The position numbers were made by a program, and so were the translations under genes. The notes under the pieces were generated by a model. It was not told where the DNA came from. It saw only the letters and a list, made by a program, of their open reading frames with translations, and did not search any database. Below are positions 1 through 8,522 of a stretch of 64,000 nucleotides of DNA, in pieces (the first letter of the stretch is position 1; every line of letters begins with the position of its first letter). The DNA comes from Acetivibrio saccincola (GTDB taxonomy: Bacteria; Bacillota; Clostridia; Acetivibrionales; Acetivibrionaceae), in NCBI RefSeq assembly GCF_002844395.1, contig NZ_CP025197.1, positions 124,001 through 188,000 of the forward strand, in the 5' to 3' direction.

Positions 1-48
1 TGTCGATGGAAGGTGCACGGCCGTATATATAAATATGAGAGGACTTTA

Positions 49-84
49 AAGCTATTTAAATGTTTAAATAGCTTATTTTATTAT
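49..84 (+). terminator. Hairpin with T-rich tail (terminator-like)
   Basis: The arms AAGCTATTTAAA (49-60) and TTTAAATAGCTT (63-74) are perfect inverted repeats with a 2-base loop, followed by a T-rich run. The stem is AT-rich, so strength is uncertain. It may end a transcript entering from the left edge of the window. Bases 85-326 hold no recognisable gene. Confidence 0.45.
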
Positions 85-146
85 AATTTAGTTTTTATTT
101 TTGTTTTATAGATTGTTTTTTGTTGATTAAATTTACAGCTTAATTA

Positions 147-208
147 TATAGTTTATTTATATAATTTACTTATATAGTTTATTTATATAATTTACTTATA
201 TGGTTTAT
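147..208. repeat. 26-bp AT-rich tandem repeat upstream of dnaX
   Basis: A 26-bp unit starting TATAGTTTATTT occurs at 147-172 and exactly again at 173-198, then continues as a diverged partial third copy. It lies in the AT-rich leader before dnaX. No function can be assigned. Confidence 0.75.
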
Positions 209-326
209 ACAGTTTAATTTTTATGTTATAGTTTTACATTTTAGATGGCTTAGTATTTTAGTTTTTGCATAATATCCCGTTGATGATATCCGGGGGTTTA
301 CATACGTTTTTTTAGAAGGTGGGAAT

Positions 327-1991
327 ATGTCTTATTTAGCTCTTTATAGAAAGTGGCGTCCTATGACCTTTAAGGACGTTGTTGAACAGGAACATGTTAT
401 GAAAACCCTGACTAATTCCGTCATTACGGGCAGGATAGCTCATGCATACCTTTTTTGTGGGACAAGGGGTACAGGAAAGACTACAACTGCCAAAATTTTT
501 TCCAGGGCTGTAAATTGCCTGAACCCTGTGGAGGGAGATCCTTGCAATAAGTGTGAAATATGCCAGGGCATTCTAAACGGTAGTATTTTAGATGTAATAG
601 AAATAGACGCTGCTTCAAACAACAGTGTGGACAATATACGTGATATAAGGGATGAAGTGGTTTATACACCTTCTAAAGCAAAATACCGTGTTTATATAAT
701 AGATGAGGTTCACATGCTTTCCACCGGGGCTTTTAATGCCCTTTTAAAGACTTTGGAAGAACCTCCGTCCCATGTGATTTTTATACTGGCTACTACAGAG
801 CCTCACAAGCTTCCGGCTACAATATTGTCCAGGTGCCAAAGGTTTGATTTCAGGAGAATTCCTGTAGAAAGCATTGCAAAGAGAGTGGAGTACATTGCCG
901 GAGAGAGCGGGGTTAAAATTCAAAGAGAGGCATCAATTCTCATTGCAAAACTTTCAGACGGAGCTCTAAGGGATGCCATTAGTATTTTGGACCAGTGTAT
1001 TTCACTGGGTAAGGAAGAGCTTACCCATGAAGATGTTTTAAAAATAACCGGGATAGTCAAAGATACTTTTATCTCTGAAACGGTGGAATATATAATAAAC
1101 AGACAGGTGGAAGATGTTTTAAAGCAGATAGACAGGCTTGTTATGGATGGGAAAAGCATCAGCCAGTTTGTATCTGATTTGATTTTTTATTATAGAAATC
1201 TTCTTATTTGCAGTACAACTAAAAATCCGGAGGAAATAATTGATGCATCAGAAGATGCAATCGGAAGAATGAAAGAGCAGTGTAAGATGCTAGAGACATT
1301 TGAAATGGTAGCTGCAATTAAAGAACTGTCTGCTTTAGAAGCTTCCTTAAAATGGTCAGCCCATCCAAGGATTTTACTTGAGACTGCACTTATAAAATTG
1401 TCTGAGGAGAGTTTAAATTTAAAGGGCTCATTTATAGCAGAAAGAGTAAACTCTTTAGAGAAAAAGCTATCTGATCTTCTGGCTAAAGGGATTTCCATAA
1501 AAGGGGATTCAGGTGCGGGGAAGAATCTTGAAGGGGCAAAAGAGTTTTCTAAAGGTTATGACAGTGAAGAAGGTGGCAAGGCTTCTAAAAATGCCGGCGA
1601 AAAAAAAGGCGGCTTGAATCAAAGGACAGCTGGAAGCATGAAGGGACTTGAGGTTTGGAAAGATGTGCTAAAGGAAATTAAAGACTTTGGAAGAATGTCA
1701 TTGTATATATGGCTTATGAATACAAAAATTGTTGAGATTGATGACAGGTTTATAGGAGTGGTGTTTAGCAAGGGACAGGAATCTGTAAAGGATATGTTTT
1801 TAAAAATGCCTGAAAATATTGAATTTGTCGAGGAAAAATTGTGTGAACATTTAGGAAGAAAAGTGAAAATTAAATGTATTGATGCAGCAGAAATAATTGA
1901 TAATAAAAATGAAGAAAAGGACGAATTTCTAAAAAAGGCAGAGATCATTGCAAAAGAGTTTGATGCCGGTTTAAATATAATTGATGAATAA
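327..1991 (+). CDS. dnaX: DNA polymerase III subunit gamma/tau
   Basis: This is the clamp-loader ATPase that loads the beta clamp at the replication fork. The N-terminal AAA+ module has Walker A GTRGTGKT (about residues 45-52), a four-cysteine zinc module (C64, C73, C76, C79), a Walker B/DEVH motif near residue 127 and the sensor SRC motif near 168. The domain III region follows to about residue 375, then a lysine-rich linker and a short tau-like C-terminus. At 554 aa it is a normal Firmicutes length. The ATG has a GAAGGTGGG site just upstream. It is followed by ybaB and recR, a classic conserved order. An 8-A run at 1600-1607 lies in the linker; see findings for possible slippage to a gamma-sized product. 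Confidence 0.97.
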   Translation: MSYLALYRKWRPMTFKDVVEQEHVMKTLTNSVITGRIAHAYLFCGTRGTGKTTTAKIFSRAVNCLNPVEGDPCNKCEICQGILNGSILDVIEIDAASNNSVDNIRDIRDEVVYTPSKAKYRVYIIDEVHMLSTGAFNALLKTLEEPPSHVIFILATTEPHKLPATILSRCQRFDFRRIPVESIAKRVEYIAGESGVKIQREASILIAKLSDGALRDAISILDQCISLGKEELTHEDVLKITGIVKDTFISETVEYIINRQVEDVLKQIDRLVMDGKSISQFVSDLIFYYRNLLICSTTKNPEEIIDASEDAIGRMKEQCKMLETFEMVAAIKELSALEASLKWSAHPRILLETALIKLSEESLNLKGSFIAERVNSLEKKLSDLLAKGISIKGDSGAGKNLEGAKEFSKGYDSEEGGKASKNAGEKKGGLNQRTAGSMKGLEVWKDVLKEIKDFGRMSLYIWLMNTKIVEIDDRFIGVVFSKGQESVKDMFLKMPENIEFVEEKLCEHLGRKVKIKCIDAAEIIDNKNEEKDEFLKKAEIIAKEFDAGLNIIDE

Positions 1992-2080
1992 AATTTAAAT
2001 AACGCTATAAAAGTCTAGTATTTTATGTTCATATTAATATATAATGTTTATAGGAAAAAAATAATTGGAGGTATAGAATT

Positions 2081-2422
2081 ATGGCAAAAGGCAGATTCCC
2101 GGGAATGGGCGGAAATATGGCTAATCTTATGAAACAGGCACAAAAAATGCAGAAGGAAATGGAGAAGCTGCAAGAAGAGCTTAAAGACAGAGAGGTGGAA
2201 GCTTCTGCAGGAGGCGGGGCGGTTACTGTTGTGGCAACAGGCAGAAAAGAAATTAAGGATATAACTATAAAACCTGAAGTGATAGATCCTGATGATGTTG
2301 AAATGCTGCAAGACCTTATTTTAGCTGCAGCAAATGAAGCTTTGAGAAAAGCTGATGAGATGGTAACTAATGAAATGAGTAAAATAACAGGCGGAATAGC
2401 CGGAATACCAGGTTTGTTTTAA
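2081..2422 (+). CDS. ybaB: YbaB/EbfC family nucleoid-associated protein
   Basis: This is a small DNA-binding protein of the YbaB/EbfC family, which forms dimers and decorates the nucleoid. It has the typical glycine-rich start with [17 protein letters not shown], a central coiled-coil helix, and the conserved strand with VTVVATG. At 113 aa it is normal for the family. The start ATG has an AATTGGAGG site 8-10 bases upstream. It lies between dnaX and recR, the usual arrangement, and is probably cotranscribed with recR (25-base gap). Confidence 0.95.
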   Translation: MAKGRFPGMGGNMANLMKQAQKMQKEMEKLQEELKDREVEASAGGGAVTVVATGRKEIKDITIKPEVIDPDDVEMLQDLILAAANEALRKADEMVTNEMSKITGGIAGIPGLF

Positions 2423-2447
2423 ATAAGTAAAGACAAGGGGAATATAA

Positions 2448-3047
2448 ATGAGTTTTTATGCAGCACCAATTGCCAGACTTATAGAAGAATTTGAGAAGCT
2501 TCCTGGCATAGGTCACAAAACTGCACAAAGATTGGCTTTTTATGTTTTAAATTCGCCAAAGGAAAAGGCGGAGAAGCTTGCAAATGCAATTGTTGATGCA
2601 AAGGCAAAAATTAAATACTGCCGGGTGTGCGGAAATTTAACGGATTTAGATTTATGTGCTGTTTGCAATTCCCAAAAAAGAGATGCCTCTTTAATTTGTG
2701 TAGTGGAAGATCCCAGGGATGTTGTTGCAATGGAGAGAATAAAGGAGTTTAAAGGTCTTTATCATGTGCTCCATGGGGTTATTTCCCCAATGGACGGGGT
2801 TGGTCCTGAGGATATCAGGATAAAGGAGCTTTTAGAGAGGATACAGGACGGTTCTGTTAAGGAAGTTATAGTTGCAACAAATCCTAATATTGAAGGGGAA
2901 GCAACAGCAATGTATATATCAAAGCTTTTGAAGCCCTTGGGAATTAAGATAACCAGGATTGCCCACGGAATACCTGTGGGGGGCGATTTGGAGTACGCAG
3001 ATGAGGTTACGCTGTCTAAAGCTTTAGAGGGCAGGCGGGAGATATAA
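2448..3047 (+). CDS. recR: Recombination mediator protein RecR
   Basis: RecR acts with RecF and RecO to load RecA on gapped DNA. The 199-aa protein has the N-terminal helix-hairpin-helix segment ([11 protein letters not shown], about residues 18-28), the C4 zinc finger (CRVCG...CAVC, about 57-72) and a Toprim domain starting at VVEDPRDV (about 85). The C-terminal [12 protein letters not shown] segment is typical. Length and all motifs look intact. A strong AAGGGG site precedes the ATG. It ends the core gene block, and the repeat-rich island begins just downstream. Confidence 0.97.
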   Translation: MSFYAAPIARLIEEFEKLPGIGHKTAQRLAFYVLNSPKEKAEKLANAIVDAKAKIKYCRVCGNLTDLDLCAVCNSQKRDASLICVVEDPRDVVAMERIKEFKGLYHVLHGVISPMDGVGPEDIRIKELLERIQDGSVKEVIVATNPNIEGEATAMYISKLLKPLGIKITRIAHGIPVGGDLEYADEVTLSKALEGRREI

Positions 3048-3069
3048 GAAGTAAATAAAGTTATATAAC

Positions 3070-4290
3070 CCAAATAAACTCCTTTCATTTTTCAAATGTA
3101 TGAAACGGGGTAAATAAAGTAGTATTAGAAAACATGGTTTATTAGGGAGAAGAAAAGCCCTGTAGGCCATGTTTTTTGTTTAGAAGTTTTAAGGGATAAG
3201 GAACAAGGAATAAGGTTAAAAGCCAGATAAATCAATGGATTAGAAGATTAAATGGAATTGAAAATGGAAGGGAAAATGGACAAAATCTCACCTTAATCCT
3301 TCCCCCTTAACCCTCAATCCTAAAAGCACTTTATTTTCATTTTTTGCCCTAAAAATTGAGAAATGAAAGGACTTTAGGAAGTAAGGAATAAGGAAATAGG
3401 AATTAAATGGGAAATTGGAAGGGAATAACAAGCCAGTGTTTTCAAGGGTTTGAGGGCTGTCTATAAAAGGACTTTATTTGAAAAAGGAAAGAAGTTTGTT
3501 TGAGGTGCATATAGTTAGGATTGAGGAAAAAGGGGTAAGGAAATAGGAAAAAATTTTGAAAGAATTTAGGCCATAATTAGTTGTTGTAAAAATAAAATAA
3601 AGTAGTTGTAGTGAAAGGAATAATGAATCAGGGAAAGTATTGATAATACAAGGGTTAGTTGGATTTTAAGGTTAAAGGATTATGGTTATTAAAGGGAAAT
3701 CGTGAAAGTACTTTATTTACTTTTACTATACAACATAGGCCTTTTTTTCTGTTTCAAAAAATAGCATAGTTAAAATTGTAAGAAACAAAAAAGTCCTTTT
3801 ATTGCTGAAAAGTAGTTGCAAAAACAAAATAAAGTTCTTGTATTAGGATTTTATTCACATTTTATGAAACAAGAATGGGGATAAATCATATGAAATACAA
3901 GGGAAATGGGGATAAAAGGGTAAAGGGATAAGGACATTATTTACTTTTTATAAGAACTTGACGTATTTTTTCTGTTTCAGAAATGATGAAGAAGAAATTT
4001 TAGAAAAAGAAAAGGTATTTTTACGGATGTTAAAGTTTTTTTATAATAAAAATAAAGTTGTGGTATCAGAAGGTAAAAGGGGCAAGGGGAAATATTGAAA
4101 ATACGGGGTTTGGTAAGATTTTAAGGTATAAAAATATTGGAAATTGTAGGGAGTTTATGCAATGACTTTATTTGCATTTACTATAGAACATGCTCTGCTT
4201 TTTCTGTTTTTAAAAATTGAAGCATGATAATTTTAAAAAAGAAAAACAAATTTATAACTGATAAAGTTCTAATAAAATGAAAACAAAGTT
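3070..4290. repeat. Non-coding array A of alternating AAATAAAGTNCTTTTA motifs
   Basis: This 1.2-kb stretch has no credible gene. The core AAATAAAGT, or its complement ACTTTATTT, recurs at about 3112, 3328, 3471, 3595, 3710, 3827, 3934 (variant), 4050, 4165 and 4266 (variant). From 3471 onward the spacing is close to 115 bases and orientation alternates, giving a degenerate 230-bp repeat unit. The extended consensus is about AAATAAAGTNCTTTTA. Related arrays lie at 24.5-25.75 kb and 45.35-45.94 kb. Nothing in the sequence identifies a function. Confidence 0.7.
3131..3177 (+). terminator. Bipartite hairpin after recR
   Basis: AACATGG (3131-3137) pairs with CCATGTT (3167-3173) and encloses an inner AGGG/CCCT stem; a T run follows. 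It probably terminates recR transcription. The same structured element recurs at 24574-24620 and 45414-45460, where it does not follow a recR gene. Confidence 0.6.
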
Positions 4291-4474
4291 GAAAAAACAT
4301 ATTTGGTTGTTTGAATTTATAGATATATGATGAATGCTATTTTATATAAATTCTTAATAAATATACTGCAGAAGCATTTGTTATGATTGAAATAATAATA
4401 AGAATTGTGTTATATTGCAAATAAATGGTGAAGTTCATGGTTATAAATGGGTTTTATATGAAAGGGTGAAGATT

Positions 4475-4783
4475 ATGGAAAGAAAAAAAGTAATAAATTT
4501 TTCAAACAGATTTTTTAGCAATTTAGAACAACTTGGTTTGGATTTTAATAAGGCAAAACAAAATATCCTTTCTCACATTGAAGAAAAGGAAAAAGACCTA
4601 AGTCTGGATAAAAGGATGGTATTTTATACTCCATATATAGAGGATGGCAAAAAATATATGCTGGCTGGCTTTGTAACAAAAAAGGAAAAATCTATTTTTA
4701 TAGAAGCCAACAGCATATGGGATAAGGGGTTTAATCCTGAAGACATAATAGTTACAGAAACAAATATTAGGATTATCAAATAG
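4475..4783 (+). CDS. Small protein of unknown function, copy 1
   Basis: I do not recognise this family. The 102-aa product is charged and soluble (starting MERKKVINFSNRFF), with a long amphipathic helix region followed by strand-rich sequence around FYTPYIEDGKKYMLAGFVT. The ATG at 4475 is preferred because AAAGGGTGA lies 6 bases upstream; an in-frame upstream extension has no such site. It lies just before the split nuclease-like gene and is duplicated with it at 25922-26230, so the two may act together. The duplicate differs by only a few bases. Confidence 0.6.
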   Translation: MERKKVINFSNRFFSNLEQLGLDFNKAKQNILSHIEEKEKDLSLDKRMVFYTPYIEDGKKYMLAGFVTKKEKSIFIEANSIWDKGFNPEDIIVTETNIRIIK

Positions 4784-4956
4784 TTAAAGTCAAGAGTGGG
4801 TTTTGGGTATAAGACAATAGCACCAGTGACAAACATGTCAAGCAATAAATTTAAAATTGAGGCATTACAGTCTTACTATAATACGATTTAATAAGTGATA
4901 TAAGTTGATTTAGAAGGTTTTTATTTTAATAACTGCGAGTTAAGGGGGGAATAAAA

Positions 4957-5631
4957 TTGTATTTTAACAAACAATATTTTCAATTATTTGGCGAAAAAGA
5001 ATTTGATACTTATGAACGTGAGCAGATAGTTGCCATAAAGGATGAAATTGAAAGAGAGTCAGAAAATTATATTTTGAATGTGAATGAAACAGAATTTATT
5101 AATTATATAACGAATAAATATGTATTAAAAGAGCCACAATTTGATTACGATAATATATTCGTCTCTACATATCAGAAAGACATAGAAGGTAAATATTGGC
5201 CTAGAAGATATAATGTATATGATGATAAATTTTATTCTGTAGATGTAATAGTATATCATATTCCCTTTGTTGGAATGTCTGAATTGTTAAAATACACACC
5301 TAATCCTAGAATGCTCTGGACTGAAAAAGTATATATAGAAGAACAATGTTTATGTTATGAGATAATTAGTTTTGAAAAAGATGCTAGTAAAGTTAAAAGA
5401 GAGTTTGAAAGTTTTGTTAATAATCTAAATCAGCAATTGAATAATTTACTCGGGAATATACAACAATATAACGACAAGTTATATAATATCATAAAATCTA
5501 CTCTACAATCAAAAAAACAAAAAATATTAGAGAAAAATAATATGCTTGCAGCACTTGGTGTACCCATAAAAAAAGTAGATAATATTTCAAAAACTTTTTC
5601 TGTGCCTATATCAAAATCAAAAAAGAAATAG
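4957..5631 (+). CDS. N-terminal part of a frame-split putative nuclease, copy 1
   Basis: The 224-aa frame starts at TTG with a GGGGGG site 6-7 bases upstream. No known domain is recognised in it; the second half is helical and glutamine/lysine-rich. It ends at TAG (5629-5631), directly after the heptamer A AAA AAG (5619-5625) in the correct zero frame for -1 slippage. The -1 frame runs straight on into the nuclease-like domain at 5745-6194. Either this is programmed frameshifting or a mutation has split the gene. A truncated second copy at 26404 ends before the shift site. Confidence 0.6.
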   Translation: MYFNKQYFQLFGEKEFDTYEREQIVAIKDEIERESENYILNVNETEFINYITNKYVLKEPQFDYDNIFVSTYQKDIEGKYWPRRYNVYDDKFYSVDVIVYHIPFVGMSELLKYTPNPRMLWTEKVYIEEQCLCYEIISFEKDASKVKREFESFVNNLNQQLNNLLGNIQQYNDKLYNIIKSTLQSKKQKILEKNNMLAALGVPIKKVDNISKTFSVPISKSKKK

Positions 5632-5744
5632 TTCTAAAGCCAAGTGTTACAGAAAAGGGATTTACACCTGAACCAACGCTAGACCCTGGTATATATGAAG
5701 ATATACTAGCCACAATATACGATGTTGGAAAGCAATTTGAACGT

Positions 5745-6194
5745 ATGCCTTCAATATATTCCGGAAAAGAAGAAGAGCATTTAAGAGACCATTTTTTATT
5801 GTTCCTCCAACCAAGGTATGAATGGTCTGCCACAGGAGAGACATTCAATAAATCTGGGAAAACAGATATTTTAATAAGGTATAATAACTCGAATATATTT
5901 ATAGCAGAATGCAAGTTCTGGAAGGGACCTAAAAATTATCTGGCGACAATCACTCAATTGCTTGGATATTTGACATGGAGGGATTCAAAGACTGCAGTAA
6001 TTATTTTTGTGCAAAATAAAGATTTTTCCGCTGTGTTGAAGAGTGTTGAGGAAACGACAAACCAATATCCAAATTATTTGGGATTTGTGAATAAACAGAA
6101 TGATTCTTGGTTTAACTATAGATTTCACATTAACGGAGATAAGAATCGAGAGGTAAAAGTTGCAGTTTTACTGTTTCATATTCCTAGTATATAA
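5745..6194 (+). CDS. C-terminal PD-(D/E)xK nuclease-like part of the split gene
   Basis: The open -1 frame begins at the slippery site near 5619 and continues to 6194; 5745 is only its first ATG and has no clear ribosome site, so separate translation is doubtful. The segment KTDILIRYNN...FIAECKFWKG matches the D-x(n)-ExK core of restriction-endonuclease-like folds, followed by a predicted helix with LLGYLTWRD. This suggests a DNA- or RNA-cleaving domain. If joined to the upstream frame, the full protein would be about 410 aa. The activity is inferred. Confidence 0.55.
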   Translation: MPSIYSGKEEEHLRDHFLLFLQPRYEWSATGETFNKSGKTDILIRYNNSNIFIAECKFWKGPKNYLATITQLLGYLTWRDSKTAVIIFVQNKDFSAVLKSVEETTNQYPNYLGFVNKQNDSWFNYRFHINGDKNREVKVAVLLFHIPSI

Positions 6195-6254
6195 CTAAAA
6201 TAAGTTCTACTCCATGATAATAACTTCTCTCTGTAAAAATAAAGTTCATTCAAG

Positions 6255-6302
6255 AATCCCGCAGTAGATGCAGAATAACCCCTGCTTTACTGTGGGATTT
6301 TT
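6255..6302 (+). terminator. Intrinsic terminator after the split nuclease
   Basis: AATCCCGCAGTA (6255-6266) pairs with TACTGTGGGATT (6288-6299) with one G-T wobble, followed by a T run. It suits the upstream nuclease-like gene. Bases 6303-6509 hold no gene I can recognise. Confidence 0.7.
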
Positions 6303-6509
6303 GATTTTCAGGGAGAGAAGGATAAAGTTTTGAGGGGTTGGGGCTGGAGCGTAATAGAGTAATTATATACATCTTTAGGGGGGTACAAGGGAAATGAAGA
6401 GATAGAAAAGTAGATGTTTTTATATAAATTATAGTGAAAAATAAAGGTATGTGGTATACACTTGTAGAATTATGCGAATAAAGACTTTATTATTTTAGGA
6501 GATGAATTT

Positions 6510-6740
6510 ATGATATGTCCTTACTGTGGTAAAGAAATGAGATACGGAGTAATTCAGAGCCAAAATGAAATTAGTTGGAAACCTAAAAAAGGAAAGTTTT
6601 TTGCAACTGCTCAATTTAGTAAGGAAGCAATTATTCTGTCTGAGTTTTCTTTTCTAAAAGGTTCATGTGTTGAAGCATATTGCTGTGATGATTGTAGAAA
6701 AATTGTTATAGATTATAGCGGTGGGGATTTATCAGAATAA
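6510..6740 (+). CDS. Small zinc-ribbon protein (DUF6487-like)
   Basis: A 76-aa protein with an N-terminal CPYCGKEM knuckle (C3, C6) and a C-terminal CCDDC cluster, which together could form one zinc ribbon around a short beta sheet (SWKPKKGKFF). This resembles the small DUF6487 zinc-ribbon proteins common in clostridia, whose function is not known. A TTTAGGAGATG site precedes the ATG. It stands alone, downstream of a terminator and upstream of the mrp operator region. Confidence 0.65.
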   Translation: MICPYCGKEMRYGVIQSQNEISWKPKKGKFFATAQFSKEAIILSEFSFLKGSCVEAYCCDDCRKIVIDYSGGDLSE

Positions 6741-6886
6741 TTCAAATATTTATCTATTTTGTTAGCATTACGGAAAATGTGTCATGTAAAAAGATTACAT
6801 TTACTGTAAGTTTCTTTATTTTACATTATCCATATAAAATTTATGAATGACTGGCATTTGACAATAACAAACTATGAATGTATAAT

Positions 6887-6908
6887 ATAATTGGCAAATG
6901 CCAATTAT
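6887..6908. promoter_or_regulatory. Perfect palindrome upstream of the Mrp-like gene (operator candidate)
   Basis: ATAATTGGCA and TGCCAATTAT form a perfect 10-base inverted repeat around an AA centre. A related half site, TGGCATTTG, occurs at 6852-6860. The palindrome overlaps the likely promoter and ends 3 bases before the AGGAGG of the following gene, so a bound repressor could block it. The nearby DUF134 regulator is a possible ligand, by inference only. Confidence 0.55.
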
Positions 6909-6983
6909 AAATAGGAGGCGATTAAAATACCTAACTGTGGAAATTGTCCTACAAAAGGGAATTGTAAAAACCAAGGGAATTGT

Positions 6984-7757
6984 ATGATAGAAAATAATCC
7001 ATATAATTTTGTAAAGAAAATAATAGGTGTGATGAGTGGAAAAGGAGGCGTTGGTAAATCAACGATATCTGCTCTTATTGCGGAAGAGTTAAATAAAAAA
7101 GGATATAAAGTAGGAATCCTGGATGCGGATATTACAGGACCTAGCATTCCAAGGCTCCTTAAAGTAAAAGATAAGAAAGCCCAGTCAAATGAACTGGGAA
7201 TTATACCGGTTACAAATGAAAATGGAATAAAGGTTATGTCGCTGAATTTACTGATGGAGGATGAAGAACAGCCTGTTATATGGCGGGGGCCTTTAATTGC
7301 AGGGATGGTAAAACAATTCTGGACTAATGTCTTATGGGGCGACCTCGATTATCTTGTCATAGATATGCCTCCAGGGACGGGAGATGTTGCGCTAACGGTG
7401 ATGCAGTCTATTCCTATTAATGGGATAGTGATGGTATCAGTACCTCAGGATTTAGTCTCCATGATAGTCGCAAAAGCAGTGAATATGGTTAGAAGAATGA
7501 ATATCAAGATTATCGGTGTAGTCCAGAATATGAGTTATGTTATATGCCCTGATTGTGAAAATAAAATCAGAATATTTGATAGTGAGAATACAGAAGATTT
7601 TTTAGGCAAATTAAACTTAAAACTACTTGGTGAATTGCCTATGTGCAGCGATATAGCCAATATATCCAAGAAAGACGTAGGAATACAAAATGCAGTATTG
7701 GATGAGACAATAAGTGATATTACCGAAAAGGTGATACTTTCAGTAAATGAGAAATAA
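6984..7757 (+). CDS. Mrp/NBP35-family P-loop ATPase
   Basis: This MinD-like P-loop ATPase belongs to the Mrp/NBP35 group, which carries or inserts iron-sulfur clusters. Residues 11-19 hold the deviant Walker A GKGGVGKST. The switch motif DADITGPSIPR and the Walker B segment YLVIDMPPGTGD follow, and a CPDC pair near residue 189 is the family's cluster-binding site. In frame upstream of this ATG is a cysteine-rich segment (C-x2-C-x5-C-x5-C) that starts at ATA 6927, right behind an ideal AGGAGG; translation may really begin there. The gene precedes a DUF134 regulator, a frequent partner of such ATPases. Confidence 0.88.
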   Translation: MIENNPYNFVKKIIGVMSGKGGVGKSTISALIAEELNKKGYKVGILDADITGPSIPRLLKVKDKKAQSNELGIIPVTNENGIKVMSLNLLMEDEEQPVIWRGPLIAGMVKQFWTNVLWGDLDYLVIDMPPGTGDVALTVMQSIPINGIVMVSVPQDLVSMIVAKAVNMVRRMNIKIIGVVQNMSYVICPDCENKIRIFDSENTEDFLGKLNLKLLGELPMCSDIANISKKDVGIQNAVLDETISDITEKVILSVNEK

Positions 7758-7820
7758 ATAAAAAGATAATAGGAATTGTATTCCACAAAATAAGTAGTTT
7801 CAAGCAAGGAATTCAACTCA

Positions 7821-7848
7821 AAATCCAGGCTGTAGACCTGGATTTTTG
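7821..7848 (+). terminator. Intrinsic terminator after the Mrp-like gene
   Basis: AAATCCAGG (7821-7829) pairs with CCTGGATTT (7837-7845) around a 7-base loop, followed by T residues. It separates the ATPase gene from the DUF134 gene. Confidence 0.75.
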
Positions 7849-7908
7849 TCTGATTTCCTAAAATGATATTGGTTATTGGGTTATCCAAAGATGCAGGGAG
7901 GTGAAGAA

Positions 7909-8343
7909 ATGCCAAGGCCTATAAAATGCAGAAGGGTTGAATTTTTTCCGGAAAGTACTTACTTCATACCCCTAGGAAAAAGAAGGAATGAAGTAGAGGA
8001 AATTATTCTTAAGGTTGAAGAACTTGAGGCTATGAGGTTAAAAGATATTGAAGGACTTAGCCAGGAAGAATGTGCCGAGAGGATGCAGGTTTCAAGACAG
8101 ACTTTTCAAAACATTATAGACAGTGCAAGGAAGAAAGTAGCAATAGCGCTGACGCAAGGCAATGCAATACATATAAGCGGAGGGGATTATACTTCAGGTT
8201 TATGCCGATTTAAATGTTTAAATTGTGGTGAGGTTTATGATTTGAATTATGAACATGATAAATATACGTGCCCTTCTTGTGGTTCGAGTGAAGTGATTTG
8301 TGAGAGAAAGAAAAGGTTCTGCCATAGATGGTGTAGGAAATAG
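7909..8343 (+). CDS. DUF134 family helix-turn-helix regulator
   Basis: A 144-aa protein of the DUF134 family: it starts MPRPIKCRRVEFFP, has the LKVEELEAMRLKDIEGLSQ region, and a helix-turn-helix with EECAERMQVSRQTFQNII (about residues 54-71). The C-terminus carries two zinc-binding pairs (CLNCG and CPSCG). The ATG at 7909 is chosen because GGGAGGTG lies 6-8 bases upstream; an earlier in-frame start lacks a site. DUF134 genes often sit next to Mrp/NBP35-type ATPases and iron-related genes, as here. It may bind the palindrome at 6887-6908 (inference). Confidence 0.85.
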   Translation: MPRPIKCRRVEFFPESTYFIPLGKRRNEVEEIILKVEELEAMRLKDIEGLSQEECAERMQVSRQTFQNIIDSARKKVAIALTQGNAIHISGGDYTSGLCRFKCLNCGEVYDLNYEHDKYTCPSCGSSEVICERKKRFCHRWCRK

Positions 8344-8482
8344 ACTTATGTTTATTGTGCCTAAAAATAAACTTTTTCCCTTTTAAGTCCGCAAACCTGT
8401 ATGGCTGATGGATGCGAATAAAGATGTTACCTTTATAGTGAAAAGTGGAAAGGGTAAATGATGAATAAAGCGATAAAAATAA

Positions 8483-8522
8483 AATCCTTTGTAATAACCA
8501 TGATAATGGATTACAAGGGATT
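8483..8522. other. Long inverted repeat in an intergenic region
   Basis: AATCCTTTGTAAT (8483-8495) pairs with ATTACAAGGGATT (8510-8522) with one wobble, and an inner CCAT/ATGG stem closes a 4-base loop. A short T-rich tail follows. It could be a terminator for the DUF134 gene, or a transcribed structure. The rest of 8344-8735 shows no gene. Confidence 0.5.

Noticed and set aside
1..326. SRP RNA or tRNA upstream of dnaX
   Set aside because: Such genes are often found there in Firmicutes, but no tRNA-like cloverleaf or SRP core was recognised; the visible structure is an AT-rich hairpin and a tandem repeat.
3070..4290. CRISPR array
   Set aside because: The repeated core is only about 9-16 bp, imperfect, alternates in orientation and is spaced about 115 bp; no cas genes occur.
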